From Dimorphilus gyrociliatus (Eukaryota > Annelida > Polychaeta > Dinophilidae), in contig CAJFCJ010000007.1 in NCBI GenBank assembly GCA_904063045.1, positions 1,332,510 to 1,396,509 of the forward strand: a stretch of DNA of 64,000 nucleotides, in the 5' to 3' direction. Every line of letters starts with the position of its first letter. The first letter of the stretch is position 1. Made by a program: the position numbers and the translations under genes. Under the pieces are notes generated by a model. The model was not told the DNA's origin, did no database searches, and was given only the letters and a program-made list of their open reading frames with translations. Positions 45,372-56,608 of the stretch are shown one piece after another.

Positions 45372-47908
45372 TTAACTAAAAATAAATTTCATAATCAAAA
45401 GACATAACAATGCAACGATTGAGTTTAAGTGAAATGTAGAAGAGGAAGCTGTAACACAATCAATTTCTTGAAGGCGTTCCATAGCTCGTACAAAAGCTGG
45501 TTTGAGATAGTCTTTATAATTTTGTCTCTCCGGTGGTACTAAAGCTAATCTAACAGTTGAATCTTCAAACATTAAATCTTTGTGATCAAGGAAGGAATCA
45601 AACATTTGAAAATCCTTATTTCTGTTTGGAAAATATTTTATCAACTTTATTATATAAAATACAATCTATTAAAAAAACTTACTCGTCACTAGCGAAAAAT
45701 TGCTGAGCATAGTTAAGTAGAGTCCAATAGATTTCCCTTTGTTTCGTAGTTTTAAAGGAAGCTGTAACAACGGCTGATGCTGGAATTTCTGTAAGATGGC
45801 AATCTTTCCAATTATCGATCGGTTTTCTTGTTCCTGAGTAAAGAAATAAAATTGTGAGATATTTTTGAAAAACTCGATAAAAGAATTCTATATACCATCT
45901 TTACATAAAAGTTCGTAGTCGTCCGATCTTCTATTTCTCGCCCATTCTGCTCTATTTCGTCCGTCTGTGTTCTCTCTAACAGTTGTATGCTTTATAAAAG
46001 CAACGTCTCCACCGAATTCGGTAAGACATCGAAAAGCCCCTGAGTTTCCGTAATATAATTCTCGATCATTTCTCAAGCATCTATCAAGACCACCGCTGGC
46101 ACATGCCTCGCACAGATTTATAGGATTCGTATTATCCGTGTTATATTGGCTATTTAAGACTCCCGGAGCGCAACTTTTTGAGAAGAATTCACCCATCGCC
46201 CTATACGCGTTACACTCTTCTACACGTATTTGACCGGTTTCAACTAATGTATCAATAGGAGATACCCAGCCAGCCGCAGTGTAGACAGCAGCATGGCAAG
46301 CTCGTCTTCCTTTCAAATTAAAAATCGTTAGATATGAACCTATTTTTCTAGCAACAGCAACAGCGTAATAAGGTGCTTCTTCGTAACCACTGTAATCTTC
46401 TCTAGCTATTGGTACAAGGCCATAGTATTTTCCCCCAACGTAAATATCCGCAGGATCGAGAGACATAAGATCAGCGTCGCCATCTCTCAGCTTGGCCATA
46501 CAATCTCTTCCATTCTCACCTAAGATGCAGTTAAAGTCAGGCTTTAAATTTTTCGCTGATAGGGCCATGATCATGCTTTCACATTTCTTCATCTCGAACG
46601 GCGAAATAACGCACCATCTTGTCTGCTTTACCGGGCAATCATTCAATCTCAAAAGAATATTTCTGTAATCTTTTCCAACCCAAGTATAATAAGAATCTTT
46701 ATCTTTGACATCTTCCAAAAGTTTTGTCTCATCCGAAAACAATAAATCTCTTCCTCCGTAAGTTCTGGATTCGAACAATTCAAATAAATTTTCATTTGCT
46801 CCATTTGGTTTGAAATCATCCGAGAGAGTTTGCAACAACTTTTTATACTCATTCCTCGTATCGGCGTCATTCACGGCTGATGTCATAACAATATGGGATT
46901 TAACAGTACCCCAATTACAATTTTCAAATTCATTCCAGCTTTTTCTTCCCTCTCCAACGCATAATAATTCAAAATCATTGGAGCTTGTCCCGTTACCAGT
47001 AGCCATAGTAATTGTTGTGTCTCTTACAAACGCGACATCTCCTCTTTTACTTGACATGCATTCGAATGCTCCATGGTAATTAGCGTACTTGTCATTGTCT
47101 GTACAATATGTTACTTTATTGCTTTCGTCGCAATTCTTACAAATAGATACAGGATTATTTCCAAACGGATTGTAAAATTTTGCAAGACCATTCGGTGCGC
47201 ACATTGGTCCAAAGAAGGCAGCTGCGGACTTAACAGGAACATTACATTCTTTAATTTCGAATTCAGAGTTAGTATCTTGTATCAAAGTTGAAATTGGGTG
47301 AACCCAGCCAACGGCATGCCCAACTCCCGGAGAGCATGCTTTTTTTCCCTTCAGAGTCTTGTACGTTATATCAGAATTGTCCTTTCGAACAACAGCTACA
47401 ACTTTTGATTCTCTTCCTTTCGGATCACCAGACGAATCGTAATTTTCGTTCATGAGTGGCATCATAGAAAAATATTCTCCAGCAGTGTAGCCCATTCCTT
47501 TCAAATAAATAAATTTGGATCAGATAGAGAGATCCCTAACAATTAAGATATTTGATATATACCTGCATCAAGAGTTACAAGATCAGCGTCATTCTGCCCG
47601 ATCATACTCATACAATCGAAGGATGTTGTCCCCCTAATACACTCCAGTTTTGGTAGTTTTGCATACTTGTCAACCAATGGGGCTCTGCTGATCACTTGAA
47701 CTAATTTATTACATTTTGCCTCTTCGGCATCACTTTTTACACACCATCTTGCCTCTATTTAAAAGGTATTATTTATAAGTTGTGAGATACTATTACTATT
47801 GAGTTTTAAATGAATTATAATTTTACTCTTACCTTTCCGTAAATCTACTACCTCACCATATAGAGAAGAGATTATCACAATAAGTAAAATTAATATATAT
47901 TTGTGCAT
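45372..47908 (-). CDS. MELTF: GPI-type two-lobed transferrin (melanotransferrin-like)
   Basis: ATG at 47908 gives a signal peptide (MHKYILILLIVIISSLYG). There are about five coding exons with introns near 47780-47825, 47505-47562, 45840-45895 and 45635-45680. Two transferrin lobes: N-lobe (ARWCVKSDAEEAKC, DADLVTLDAG) and C-lobe (RWCVISPFEMKKCES, DADLMSLDPAD). The C-terminus is hydrophobic after a Ser/Thr stretch (ASSSTFHLNSIVALLCLLIM), which fits a GPI-anchor signal as in melanotransferrin. Family role: iron binding or transport at the cell surface. Oddity: the carbonate-binding Thr and Arg are replaced in both lobes (CSPGVGHAVGW and CHAAVYTAAGW, where CHTGxGRxAGW is usual). The second Tyr ligand is Phe in the N-lobe (NDFELLC), and the C-lobe His is replaced (IPASAVV). 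Iron binding is therefore doubtful. The insect orthologue group is Tsf2/melanotransferrin. Confidence 0.88.
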
Positions 47909-48184
47909 TTTTCGTATCAAATTAAATTACATCTAACATATCCAAAATATCAGGTGAGATAATGAAATCTGTACCTGTCTGTAGTTTAAGATTGCAATCG
48001 TAAATAGTTTTTGGCTGCGACCTTCAAAAGTTTATGATTGCAATCTTAAACTGCAGACATCTACCAGTTTTCTTTTTAAAGTCTATATGATAAACAACTT
48101 TTTCGAATCGTTTTTGCCGGACAATCATTGAAAAATTATCTGGGAATTTTAAATTATTAAGCTATTTTTCTTCGTGAAAGGGAA
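47909..48184. promoter_or_regulatory. Shared divergent promoter, transferrin / CARD gene
   Basis: Only 276 bp separate the two start codons, so the promoters must overlap or abut. The interval is dominated by the inverted repeat at 47976-48059. Confidence 0.5.
47976..48059. repeat. 29-bp inverted repeat with 26-bp spacer
   Basis: Left arm 47976-48004 and right arm 48031-48059 are reverse complements at 27 of 29 positions. Each arm contains the self-palindrome GATTGCAATC. The repeat sits between the transferrin and CARD start codons. Confidence 0.85.
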
Positions 48185-48490
48185 ATGGATGATGAATATA
48201 AAGCAGCATTAAGAAGCTGTTGGGTAATTCTGATAAATAATCTTACAGTTACAACGGAACTTATAGGCTATTTTTATGAAAGTGGAGATTTTACCGTTAC
48301 TAATTTAGAAGAAATAATGAATGAAACTATATCAGCTAAACGAAATTCACTCTTTCTTCATAAGTTACAAATTCGCCCTAATTCAGCTTGGGAGGTTTTC
48401 CAAACTGCTTTAAAAGAAACTTGTCAAGAGCATTTAGCAGAAATGGTGCAAAAAAAGAGCCAGGAAATAAGAGCCACAAAAAGTTATTAA
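48185..48490 (+). CDS. CARD-only protein
   Basis: 101 aa, one exon, ATG at 48185. Nearly the whole protein is one death-fold domain of CARD type: helix 1 with LRSCWVILINNLTV, a GDFTVTNLEEIMNE segment, the NSLFLHKLQIRPNSAWEVF block, then KETCQEHLAEMVQ, which matches the usual CARD ending (ETGQEHLAELL). A short basic tail follows. There is no caspase, kinase or second death domain in frame or nearby. Family knowledge: CARD-only proteins act as adaptors or decoys for caspase or innate-immune CARDs. The partner cannot be told. It is transcribed away from the transferrin gene, 276 bp off. Confidence 0.85.
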   Translation: MDDEYKAALRSCWVILINNLTVTTELIGYFYESGDFTVTNLEEIMNETISAKRNSLFLHKLQIRPNSAWEVFQTALKETCQEHLAEMVQKKSQEIRATKSY

Positions 48491-48766
48491 AGCTATAGTT
48501 CCATAGTCATCATAAATATGTGCTTTATAATTATTTATTTGTTGCCATTGCCTACAACCATTTGATCCATCGATGGAATACATGTTTGACATTAAATACA
48601 ATACTGCAATATTACAATTTATTTATGAAAGTAGCACCTGAAAGAGACTTTTAGAATATAATTCCTAGATTCGGTGATTTGTTTGTACATTAAAGTGCTA
48701 GATATAGGTTTTGTCAAAACCAGGTGCTGGTTTGGCAAAATAGGACAGCTCAGTCATTCTACAGAC

Positions 48767-50104
48767 ATGGCGTTATCAAGGCAATCAAACACTCTATATC
48801 TTGGTTGCAGACGTCTTTTTGCGGCATCCTTTATTACCAAAAAGACGTCAAGAAATACATCAACCTTTTCATATGTTCCAGACAATGTGCCAAGTAGTTA
48901 TGGTATGTAAAATCTTATTTACTTTTCAAATACTTTAATTATCGCTCATGATGTCAAGGACGGCTTTATAAACTAAAAATTATGTTATGATATAGGTGAA
49001 ACAACTAGAATGAATTTATTCGAATCAATCACCTCAGCACTGGACTGTGCACTAAAACGAGATCCTAGTGCTTGTGTGTTCGGCGAAGATGTCGGCTTTG
49101 GGGGTGTTTTCCGATGTACTGTTGGATTACAAGAAAAATATGGAGCTGATCGAGTGTTCAATACGCCACTTAGTGAACAAGGAATAGCTGGCTTTGCAAT
49201 TGGATTAGCTGTTGCTGGTGCAACTCCAATAGCAGAAATGCAGTTTGCAGATTATATCTTTCCCGCTTTTGATCAAATTGTTAATGAAGCCGCTAAATTT
49301 CGCTACCGATCAGGAAATTTGTTCGACTGCGGTAAGCTAACAATCAGAGCACCGTGTGGTGCCGTCGGTCATGGAGCTCTGTACCATTCCCAAAGCCCGG
49401 AAGCTTATTTTGCACATACTCCCGGTTTAAAAGTGGTCATACCAAGAGGGCCTTTTAACGCTAAAGGCTTATTGACAGCATGCATCAATGACCCAAATCC
49501 ATGTATTTTTTTTGAACCAAAAATCCTGTATAGATCTGCAATCGAAGAAGTGCCAGTAGGCGATTATAGTCTTCCTCTATCTCAAGCTGAGGTTTTAGTG
49601 GAAGGCTCTGATATAACTCTTGTTGGTTGGGGCACTCAAGTGCACGTTCTGAGAGAAGTCGTAAAGTTAGCTCAAGAGAAACTAAAAGTTAATTGCGAAT
49701 TAATTGATTTGAGAACAATTCTACCCTGGGACGAAGAAACAATAGCTAAATCTGTTGCTAAAACAGGTAGACTTCTTATAGCTCACGAAGCTCCCTTAAC
49801 AGGAGGTTTTGGAGCGGAAATTGCTGCTTCAATTCAAGTAAGTCTTATAACTCGTGCATATTATTAAGCGTCGTATGAAATGTATAGTTACAATCAATAG
49901 TAATAATAATTATCATATATACTGTATATTAATAAGATATTCTAATATTAACAGCAACAATGTTTCTTACATTTGGAAGCTCCTATCTTAAGGATTACCG
50001 GTTACGATACACCTTTCCCTCATATTTTTGAACCATTTTACATGCCGGATATATGGAGGTGCTTAGAAGGAGTTAAAAGTTTAATTAATTATAATTTCAA
50101 ATAA
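48767..50104 (+). CDS. BCKDHB: Branched-chain 2-oxoacid dehydrogenase E1 beta, mitochondrial
   Basis: Three exons: 48767-48902, 48996-49837, 49955-50104; all joins are in frame and give 375 aa. A basic, Ser-rich N-terminus of about 40 residues ([18 protein letters not shown]) fits a mitochondrial presequence. Conserved E1-beta blocks: [71 protein letters not shown] near the C-terminus. The HSQSPEAYF and GVFRC blocks indicate BCKDHB rather than PDHB. Role: with E1 alpha it forms the thiamine-diphosphate decarboxylase of the branched-chain complex (Leu, Ile, Val breakdown) in the mitochondrial matrix. The first exon holds the presequence. Confidence 0.93.
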
Positions 50105-50308
50105 ATTAGCGTCCTCTTTGAATTGAATGTGAAAGTGTTACTTCTGAATGGTTCGGAAAATTTTCAATAATAACTTGAAATATAGAAAGAATATAGAAAG
50201 AATGTTTTTCATGAAATATTATTATCGTTTTAAAAAGTTTTAACTTTAAATACCAACAAACATCTTTACTGAGAGTATCAATTGAGGTTTTGAATAACTC
50301 TTTTTGAA

Positions 50309-53300
50309 TCATGTATCGTCGTAATAATTTGCTTGAGGATCATAACCAGACGCGTGACCGTACTGCAAGATTGGAGACCTTTCCCTTACAATATTCATGG
50401 TATATTCTGTAAGATGAGGCGTTTGCAGACGTGTCGATCTACATGTTTTCTCTTGAAATAGATCCAGTTTTCTCAAAACAGTACTTGAAGGTTTTGTTCT
50501 TTGCGTCGACTCTTTATCTCCTTCACATGTACTTGGATCGTCTTCTCCACTATCATTCCAACTACCTTCTCTTTCATACTCTGCTATAGATTTTTCCTCT
50601 TCTTTTGTAATAGGAATAGGTTTATATTGATTTTTAATTTTGGTACAGTTTTTAGTTTTAATGGAACATAATATAAAAAGTAAAATAATCATGAATAAGA
50701 TCAAAGTTCCAACAAGTAGAAAAGCAGTCTTATTTGCTATAACAAAATATTCCTCTTTGTCTTTAGCGCCCAATAGCTTTGATTTTAAAAAAAGTAACGA
50801 TTCTTTACAATAAGGTTTTCTGTAACCTCTTTTACAACCTGCAGGACAATTTCCTGTTCTATGATCGCAAGCGGAATAGGCACACTTTCCACAAATATTT
50901 TGACAATCTTTTCCATATTTTCCAATTGGACATTTATCGAAACAAAATTCTCCATAGTATCCTTGAGAACAGCCTGTCTCACATTTGCCTGTGAAACGAT
51001 TACAACTTGATATATTTGAACAGTAGCCACACGCTAATTCGCAATTTATTCCATAAGATCCTATAGAACATGGCGTCCTGCAAAATCTACCTTTCCAGCC
51101 TGGCTGACAATTATTTGAACATTGTTTCGTTGAACACGATCCTTCACCTAGACAGTGACCACAAATTTCTTGCGAAACATTACAATAGTCGCCTGCAAAT
51201 CCAGTCCAGCATTTTCCAAGACATTTTCCATCGAAAATACTACAGGTATTTGGAAGGCAACGACCGCAATTTTGTTGACAATCTTTACCAAAATAACCAT
51301 CGGAGCAGCGTTCGTTGCACAATTGCCCTTTAAAACCTAAAAGACAGAGAGCGATTGGTAACAAACTGGATGATGAGGAACATTTCCATACCTGTTTTGC
51401 AACCATTTAGACACTTTCCACTATCATTGTCGCACGGTTTATTGCCGTCACAATGTCCACATTTTCTGCTACAATCTATACCCCATTTTCCTTTACAGTC
51501 TAATATAGCCGCGTTCTCTTTCGGATAATAGACACTCTCTGCGGTTGTAGTAGCTGGGATCGTTATACAATATCCACTGTGCTTCGAGCACGTTTTAAAT
51601 TTACAATTGGCGGCGCATTTGTATTCACATGCAAGTCCAAAGTAACCTCTTTTGCATTTTTCGCAAGTACCAGTTTTTTGATTACAAATACAAGTTAGTT
51701 TACAAATTTTATTACAGTTTTTCCCCCAACGTTGATGAGTGCAGGCTTGACATTTACCGGTTTTAGAGTTGCATTTCCTAACAAGAATAGAACGATGAAA
51801 AATATAAATAAAGATCACTTTACAAATGGAGATGGCTAGTGTATACTTGCAGTAGGGATGACATCGAGTCTCGCATGTTTTACCCCAAAAACCTTGTCTG
51901 CAAGTTGATTGGCTATCATTTAATTTACTTCTTTTTTCATCGACTTTACACAATCCGGTTGAAGAATCACAACCATAGCGACAAACACTTTTGCATTCAT
52001 ATTCGCAATTTGGTCCGTAATAGCCGATTAAACATGTTTGATTGCAATAAGGTCCCTGGAAGCCTACGGCACAACGATTTCCAGGACAATAGCCAGATTT
52101 CGAATCACAAATAGCTTCTCCGTCACAGTGACCACACTTATTTAGGCATGCTGAGCCCCAATAATTAGGCTGACAAACTATATCCGAAGCAGGTTGTTTA
52201 CAATAAACTCCTGAAAAGAGTCACCAATGAGGGCACGATTTGAAACATTTGGTTTGTTCTATTTATGTTGTTAGTTACCGACATATCCCGGTTGACAGAG
52301 TTCATTTGGACATTGTCCATTGTCAGGGTAACAAATTTTACCCTCAGCACATTTGTGATCCTTACACGATTTCTCTACAATATTTAAAAGAGGTAATTTA
52401 TAAAATGCACGCTAAGTACATATACTGCATTAACTGCATTCCAAGCCCCATGACCCCGGGTCACAAGTTCTGTTACAAGACGGAGTCAAATATCCTGATT
52501 TGCATCCCTCAAGACATGCTTTCGAGTAAATATCGCAAGAATCGGTTAATTTTCTATTTGAAATGTTTTTTAAATTTAAACCGTAATCTCTATAGAAAGG
52601 TAAAAAAACATTAGACTAACATTGGACTGCAATTCGGACTGCATTGGCATAAAGTTGAATTAAAACCGTCTGCGCAATCTTCAATTTTTAGCCTAAAAGC
52701 AGCAACCTAAGAAAATCGGTTAAACATATCTTTGAAAACATATTTTCAAATGTAAGTTTGTCTGCACTAAGGGAATTATTAATAAATTTCTAACTTATCC
52801 ATTTGGAAGGTAATAAATTTTTTAACGATAAAAAAAAAGCTCTAATCACGTGACTCTTCAAATAAATAGTTACCATATGATTTCTCTCCGGTCCAAAAAT
52901 CTTAACGAGTATACCTGCTCCCTTTGTTTTTGTATACACAGTTTGAACATCGTTTTTAAAATGACCGAATTCAAGAGAGAATTCATCTTGATATCTTTCA
53001 GTCTTTGGAAGCCACGAAACGAAACCATCTTCTCCGTACGAATAAGGTTCGTATAAATTTGACAAACTATCCTTAGATTGATGCGGATCTAAAATAAATT
53101 AGTATTTTCGAAAAACAATAAAAGCTTTTAATGGAATAAAAGGAGACAAACTAAAAGAAAGAGGTAGGGTATTTTTGTCAAAAGCTACAAGATTATTCCT
53201 ATGTAATACTTCTATTCTATAATTTTGTAGGGGATAAACTCCTTTCATCTATCGAAAATGATATTCATCAGAGATGCGTGTTTGTTTTATTTTAGTTTGT

Positions 53301-54180
53301 TTTAAGACAAATTAATTAATTTTCTATAATTACTTGTATCGTTACCGAAGAATATTTCCCTTTATTTACGATATTCACTCTGGGAGTCTTACGAGGCTTG
53401 CCTGTAAAGATATAGAGAAATGTATTAACCAAGGCTTTTTCTATATAATTTACAAATAATTGTTTCTATTGAAGAAATAGAAAAAAGAAAGTTACTAGCA
53501 ACAATAACTGTTGGTCCTCTTCTTATCATGGGAAATAGGTTTGGGCAATTTGAACTTTTCGCCATCTTAACTGATATGCTTATTGTACCAGAACAGACAG
53601 GTTGATAGTTAATTAAGGTAAAGTTGGCTTTTCGGCAACCTAGATATTTAGCGTCTTCTTTCGAACTTCCGCATATAGTTTTGTTTATATTCTGCATTTT
53701 TAAATAGTTTATATCCGAATCAGTTAAATAGGAAAGTTTGGCTTTGTTCCAGCATTTTAAAGCCAATTTTTGATTTTCTTTCGCCGCACCGTCCAGGATT
53801 TTTAGCCGAGACCGGAAAGTAGTGCACTTAGACGCTCTTAGATAGATGGTTATGAAGAAATTTAGTTCTTTAGTAACAGTTATGGAACGACTCGAATCGA
53901 TTGGACTGTTTGAGTTGTATGCTATAAACTCAATTCTATCTTTAGATAGTCTTTTATCATTTCCTCTTGGTTGTAGGACATTTTTAATTGATTTTATATG
54001 TCGCCTGTTAGTCTTATTAATCCATATATAATCCCTTGATACTAGTGAATTCTTTACATCTGATTTATGCTTGTAGAAAGCATCTTTCCACTCACTCTTC
54101 TCCATTAGACAGAATCTATGAAAGAGCACTATTCTAATAAATACACCACAGAGTACATTGATAAAGTTCAACGAAATCAT
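50309..54180 (-). CDS. Laminin-EGF-repeat single-pass receptor (MEGF/SCARF-like)
   Basis: Probable single gene starting at ATG 54180, with a hydrophobic N-terminus (MISLNFINVLCGVFIRIVL). The first exon runs to about 53496 and shows no recognised domain. Small exons near 53334-53401, 52880-53088 and 52630-52710 lead into an array of eight-cysteine laminin/MEGF-type EGF repeats (for example GYYGEFCFDKCPIGKYG, CGKCAYSACDHRTGNC) coded between about 52600 and 50800. Then come a membrane helix (AFLLVGTLILFMIILLFILC) and a cytoplasmic tail of about 125 residues ending in YDPQANYYDDT. The tail is rich in Tyr, Ser and Glu, with no kinase domain. Family knowledge: MEGF10/PEAR1/Draper and SCARF proteins act in engulfment and scavenging. 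Whether the 53.4-54.2 kb exon belongs to the same gene is inference; the exon phases there were not fully settled. Confidence 0.72.
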
Positions 54181-54385
54181 CCGAATTCTTATTTGTTTAT
54201 TTACTTTTTTTTTGTTTATATTTAAAAAAAACTTTAAAAAATGTTTAAGTTAAAAACTATATACAAAATATAAATACGATATATTGTATATTTTTAGAAA
54301 ATGAAGGGGAGGGCGGGGGGTGGAGAGAAAGAGAAAATGGGAGAAGGGAGTAGAGAATCGATAAAGATCGTTATTCTCGGTAGGC

Positions 54386-55649
54386 CTATGGTACTTCAGG
54401 TGCTGTAGCTATTAAATTATCATCAAGATCATCTTCGTCATAATCCAATTCACAAATTCTCGTTGAATCCTCAATAAATTCCTCATTTTCAACTTGAAAA
54501 GTTTTAAAAATGTACAAAAGCGACGAAACGAATAACATTGAACCTGATTTTTTTTATTGATAAGGAAGATAAATGAATAAAAATTGTTAACTACTGTTTA
54601 GAATTAATATTACCGGGAATAGCTGTCAACCAAGCATGTCGAACTTTGACCATACAACCAATCCCCAGTAGTAAATAAAATAATCCCCTTTTCCAGTCGT
54701 CAAAATATAATAGCATAGCCCAACAATCCGAACAACGACGCTGTTCTCTTCTGAGGGAAAAAACTAGGATTTTTTACTATATAAGGCGTAAATGAATCAA
54801 GAGGAAAATATTTCATGATCTAACGATAAGGACGTCTAAAATGGCTTTAGTTATATTGTATCAAACGCCTATAAGCATCCTTCCCGTTTGATCAACGTTT
54901 TAGATAAGTAGAAACATGTCAAATATATACAAACCTTAAGAAAGATGTACAACAAAAGTCAATAACAAAAAAACTTTCCAATATCGTTACTATTAATGCG
55001 CTGCATCTAAAAATATATATACAGTATATATAAACCCGTTTCTTTATATTAGCATATTACGTAAGAAGAAAAGAGAGGAAGAGAAAAGGAAAGAGAAAAG
55101 ATTTTTTTCATATCTCAAAATTTTATATATCGTTATTTTACAATTAATATAAATGGTATAATCAGCAAAGGCTGTTCGATAATAACTTCCTGATTTATTT
55201 CCAGTTATAATCAATAATTGAAGCTACAACAATTGTATAAATTCAATTAAAATTTTACGCATGCGTATTATAGATATTCCAATAATTCTTTATTGTTAAT
55301 AAAGCATGATATTTTTAAAAATAAAATTACTTACAGCAGATAGTAGCCTAGAAGAAGATAGTATCCGTTATTAATTTGTTCTGCTCCAACGCCGTATAAA
55401 GCTATTTTTTTCGATTAATGAAGACAAGGGAGATGGAAAGGAAAAAAGAAAGAAAAAACGATAAGAAATAACAAGGAATTTGTATTAGGCCCTTACAAAT
55501 TTTTCTCTTGATAATGATGTTTATAGTAAATAAATATAAATAGATAATTCAAAATAAACTTTACCTATTGCTGTTAAAATTGTAAAAGTTCTATATATAT
55601 AACTGAAAATGTTACATAAGGTTGATTTACAAAATTTCATCAAACTCAT
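54386..55649 (-). CDS. TMEM72: TMEM72-like four-helix membrane protein, five small exons
   Basis: Exons 55565-55649, 55335-55401, 54935-55006, 54614-54750 and 54386-54543. All borders are GT/AG, phases match throughout, and the total of 519 nt gives 172 aa. Helix 1 region YIYRTFTILTAIALYGVGAE, then NNGYYLLLGYYLLCSALIV (helix 2), WKRGLFYLLLGIGCMV (helix 3), AIPGSMLFVSSLLYIF (helix 4), and an acidic C-tail (LDYDEDDLDDN). The GVGxE and TIPGSML-type motifs and the spacing match vertebrate TMEM72, whose function is poorly known. Expected in a cellular membrane. The gene is easy to miss because no exon exceeds 160 nt. The neighbours, MEGF-like receptor and CDAN1, are on the same strand. Confidence 0.82.
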
Positions 55650-56608
55650 ATTCTTCACTTGAAGAAAGAAATGAGTCTGCAGTACAGTTGGATACTTTTT
55701 TCATCGATAGATGGCGAAGAAGTTGTGAAATAGATGCAGAAATGATTTTTAACTATTTATTCAAAAAAAAAGATCTCTTTTAATCTATTTTCGTATTATA
55801 ATTCTTAAAAAATTATGAATATACAAAGTATCAAGTAAACATAGAGAAAATTAATAATACTTGTATATCTATTATACAAATAAATAAGACAAGAAAAGAA
55901 ATTACAAAAAACTTCACAAGAATGGAAACCTTGTTGGCAAAATTATAGAAATTGTATACATAGATAATAAAAAAAACATCTTTTCTTTCTAAACAGCTTA
56001 TCAAAAGAGGTTATGTTAGTAGAACGTCGAAAAAGATCTGATTCTTTTATTCTAGTATCGTATATCAAATGAGCCTAGTTGAAGGTTTCTTTGATATTTA
56101 TCGGTGATGTTTGTAATAGTCGGAAACATTCTAGTTGATTTTGCGTACAGTAGAGATTTTACTTTAAAAGATAAGGAAAAATATCCCCAAATAGCTTCCT
56201 CTTCCGATAGTATTGACAATTCTACGTCATCACGTAGTCTAAATACAAATTACGTAGTCTGAAAAGATTTATAGAAACAATATACAAAACACAGTATATA
56301 CAGTATATATACTTACCATAACTATCTATTATTTAGTATTCAATAGCATTACAATTTGTAGTATTACAAGTATTTATTCTTATAATTTTAGAATAAACAG
56401 TAGAAGAATAATGTATAAATAAATAACAGAAATAAATGACAAACATTTTATAAAACTGTAATAGTTTATATTATTTCATTGTCAAAGTTTGAAGTGTTAA
56501 GAAGATAGACTGTAGAGAATGAAAATAATAATATAAATATAATCTCTTAGGCTTTTCTTTAACAAGTTTTTCAACTGTTGAAATGGAAAATATATTATAA
56601 TTGTTTCC
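55650..56608. other. Spacer between TMEM72-like start and CDAN1 end
   Basis: AT-rich, no coding exon recognised. It should include the TMEM72-like promoter and the CDAN1 3' UTR. Confidence 0.5.

Noticed and set aside
48767-50104. Pyruvate dehydrogenase E1 beta
   Set aside because: The blocks [13 protein letters not shown] and [14 protein letters not shown] match the branched-chain enzyme better.
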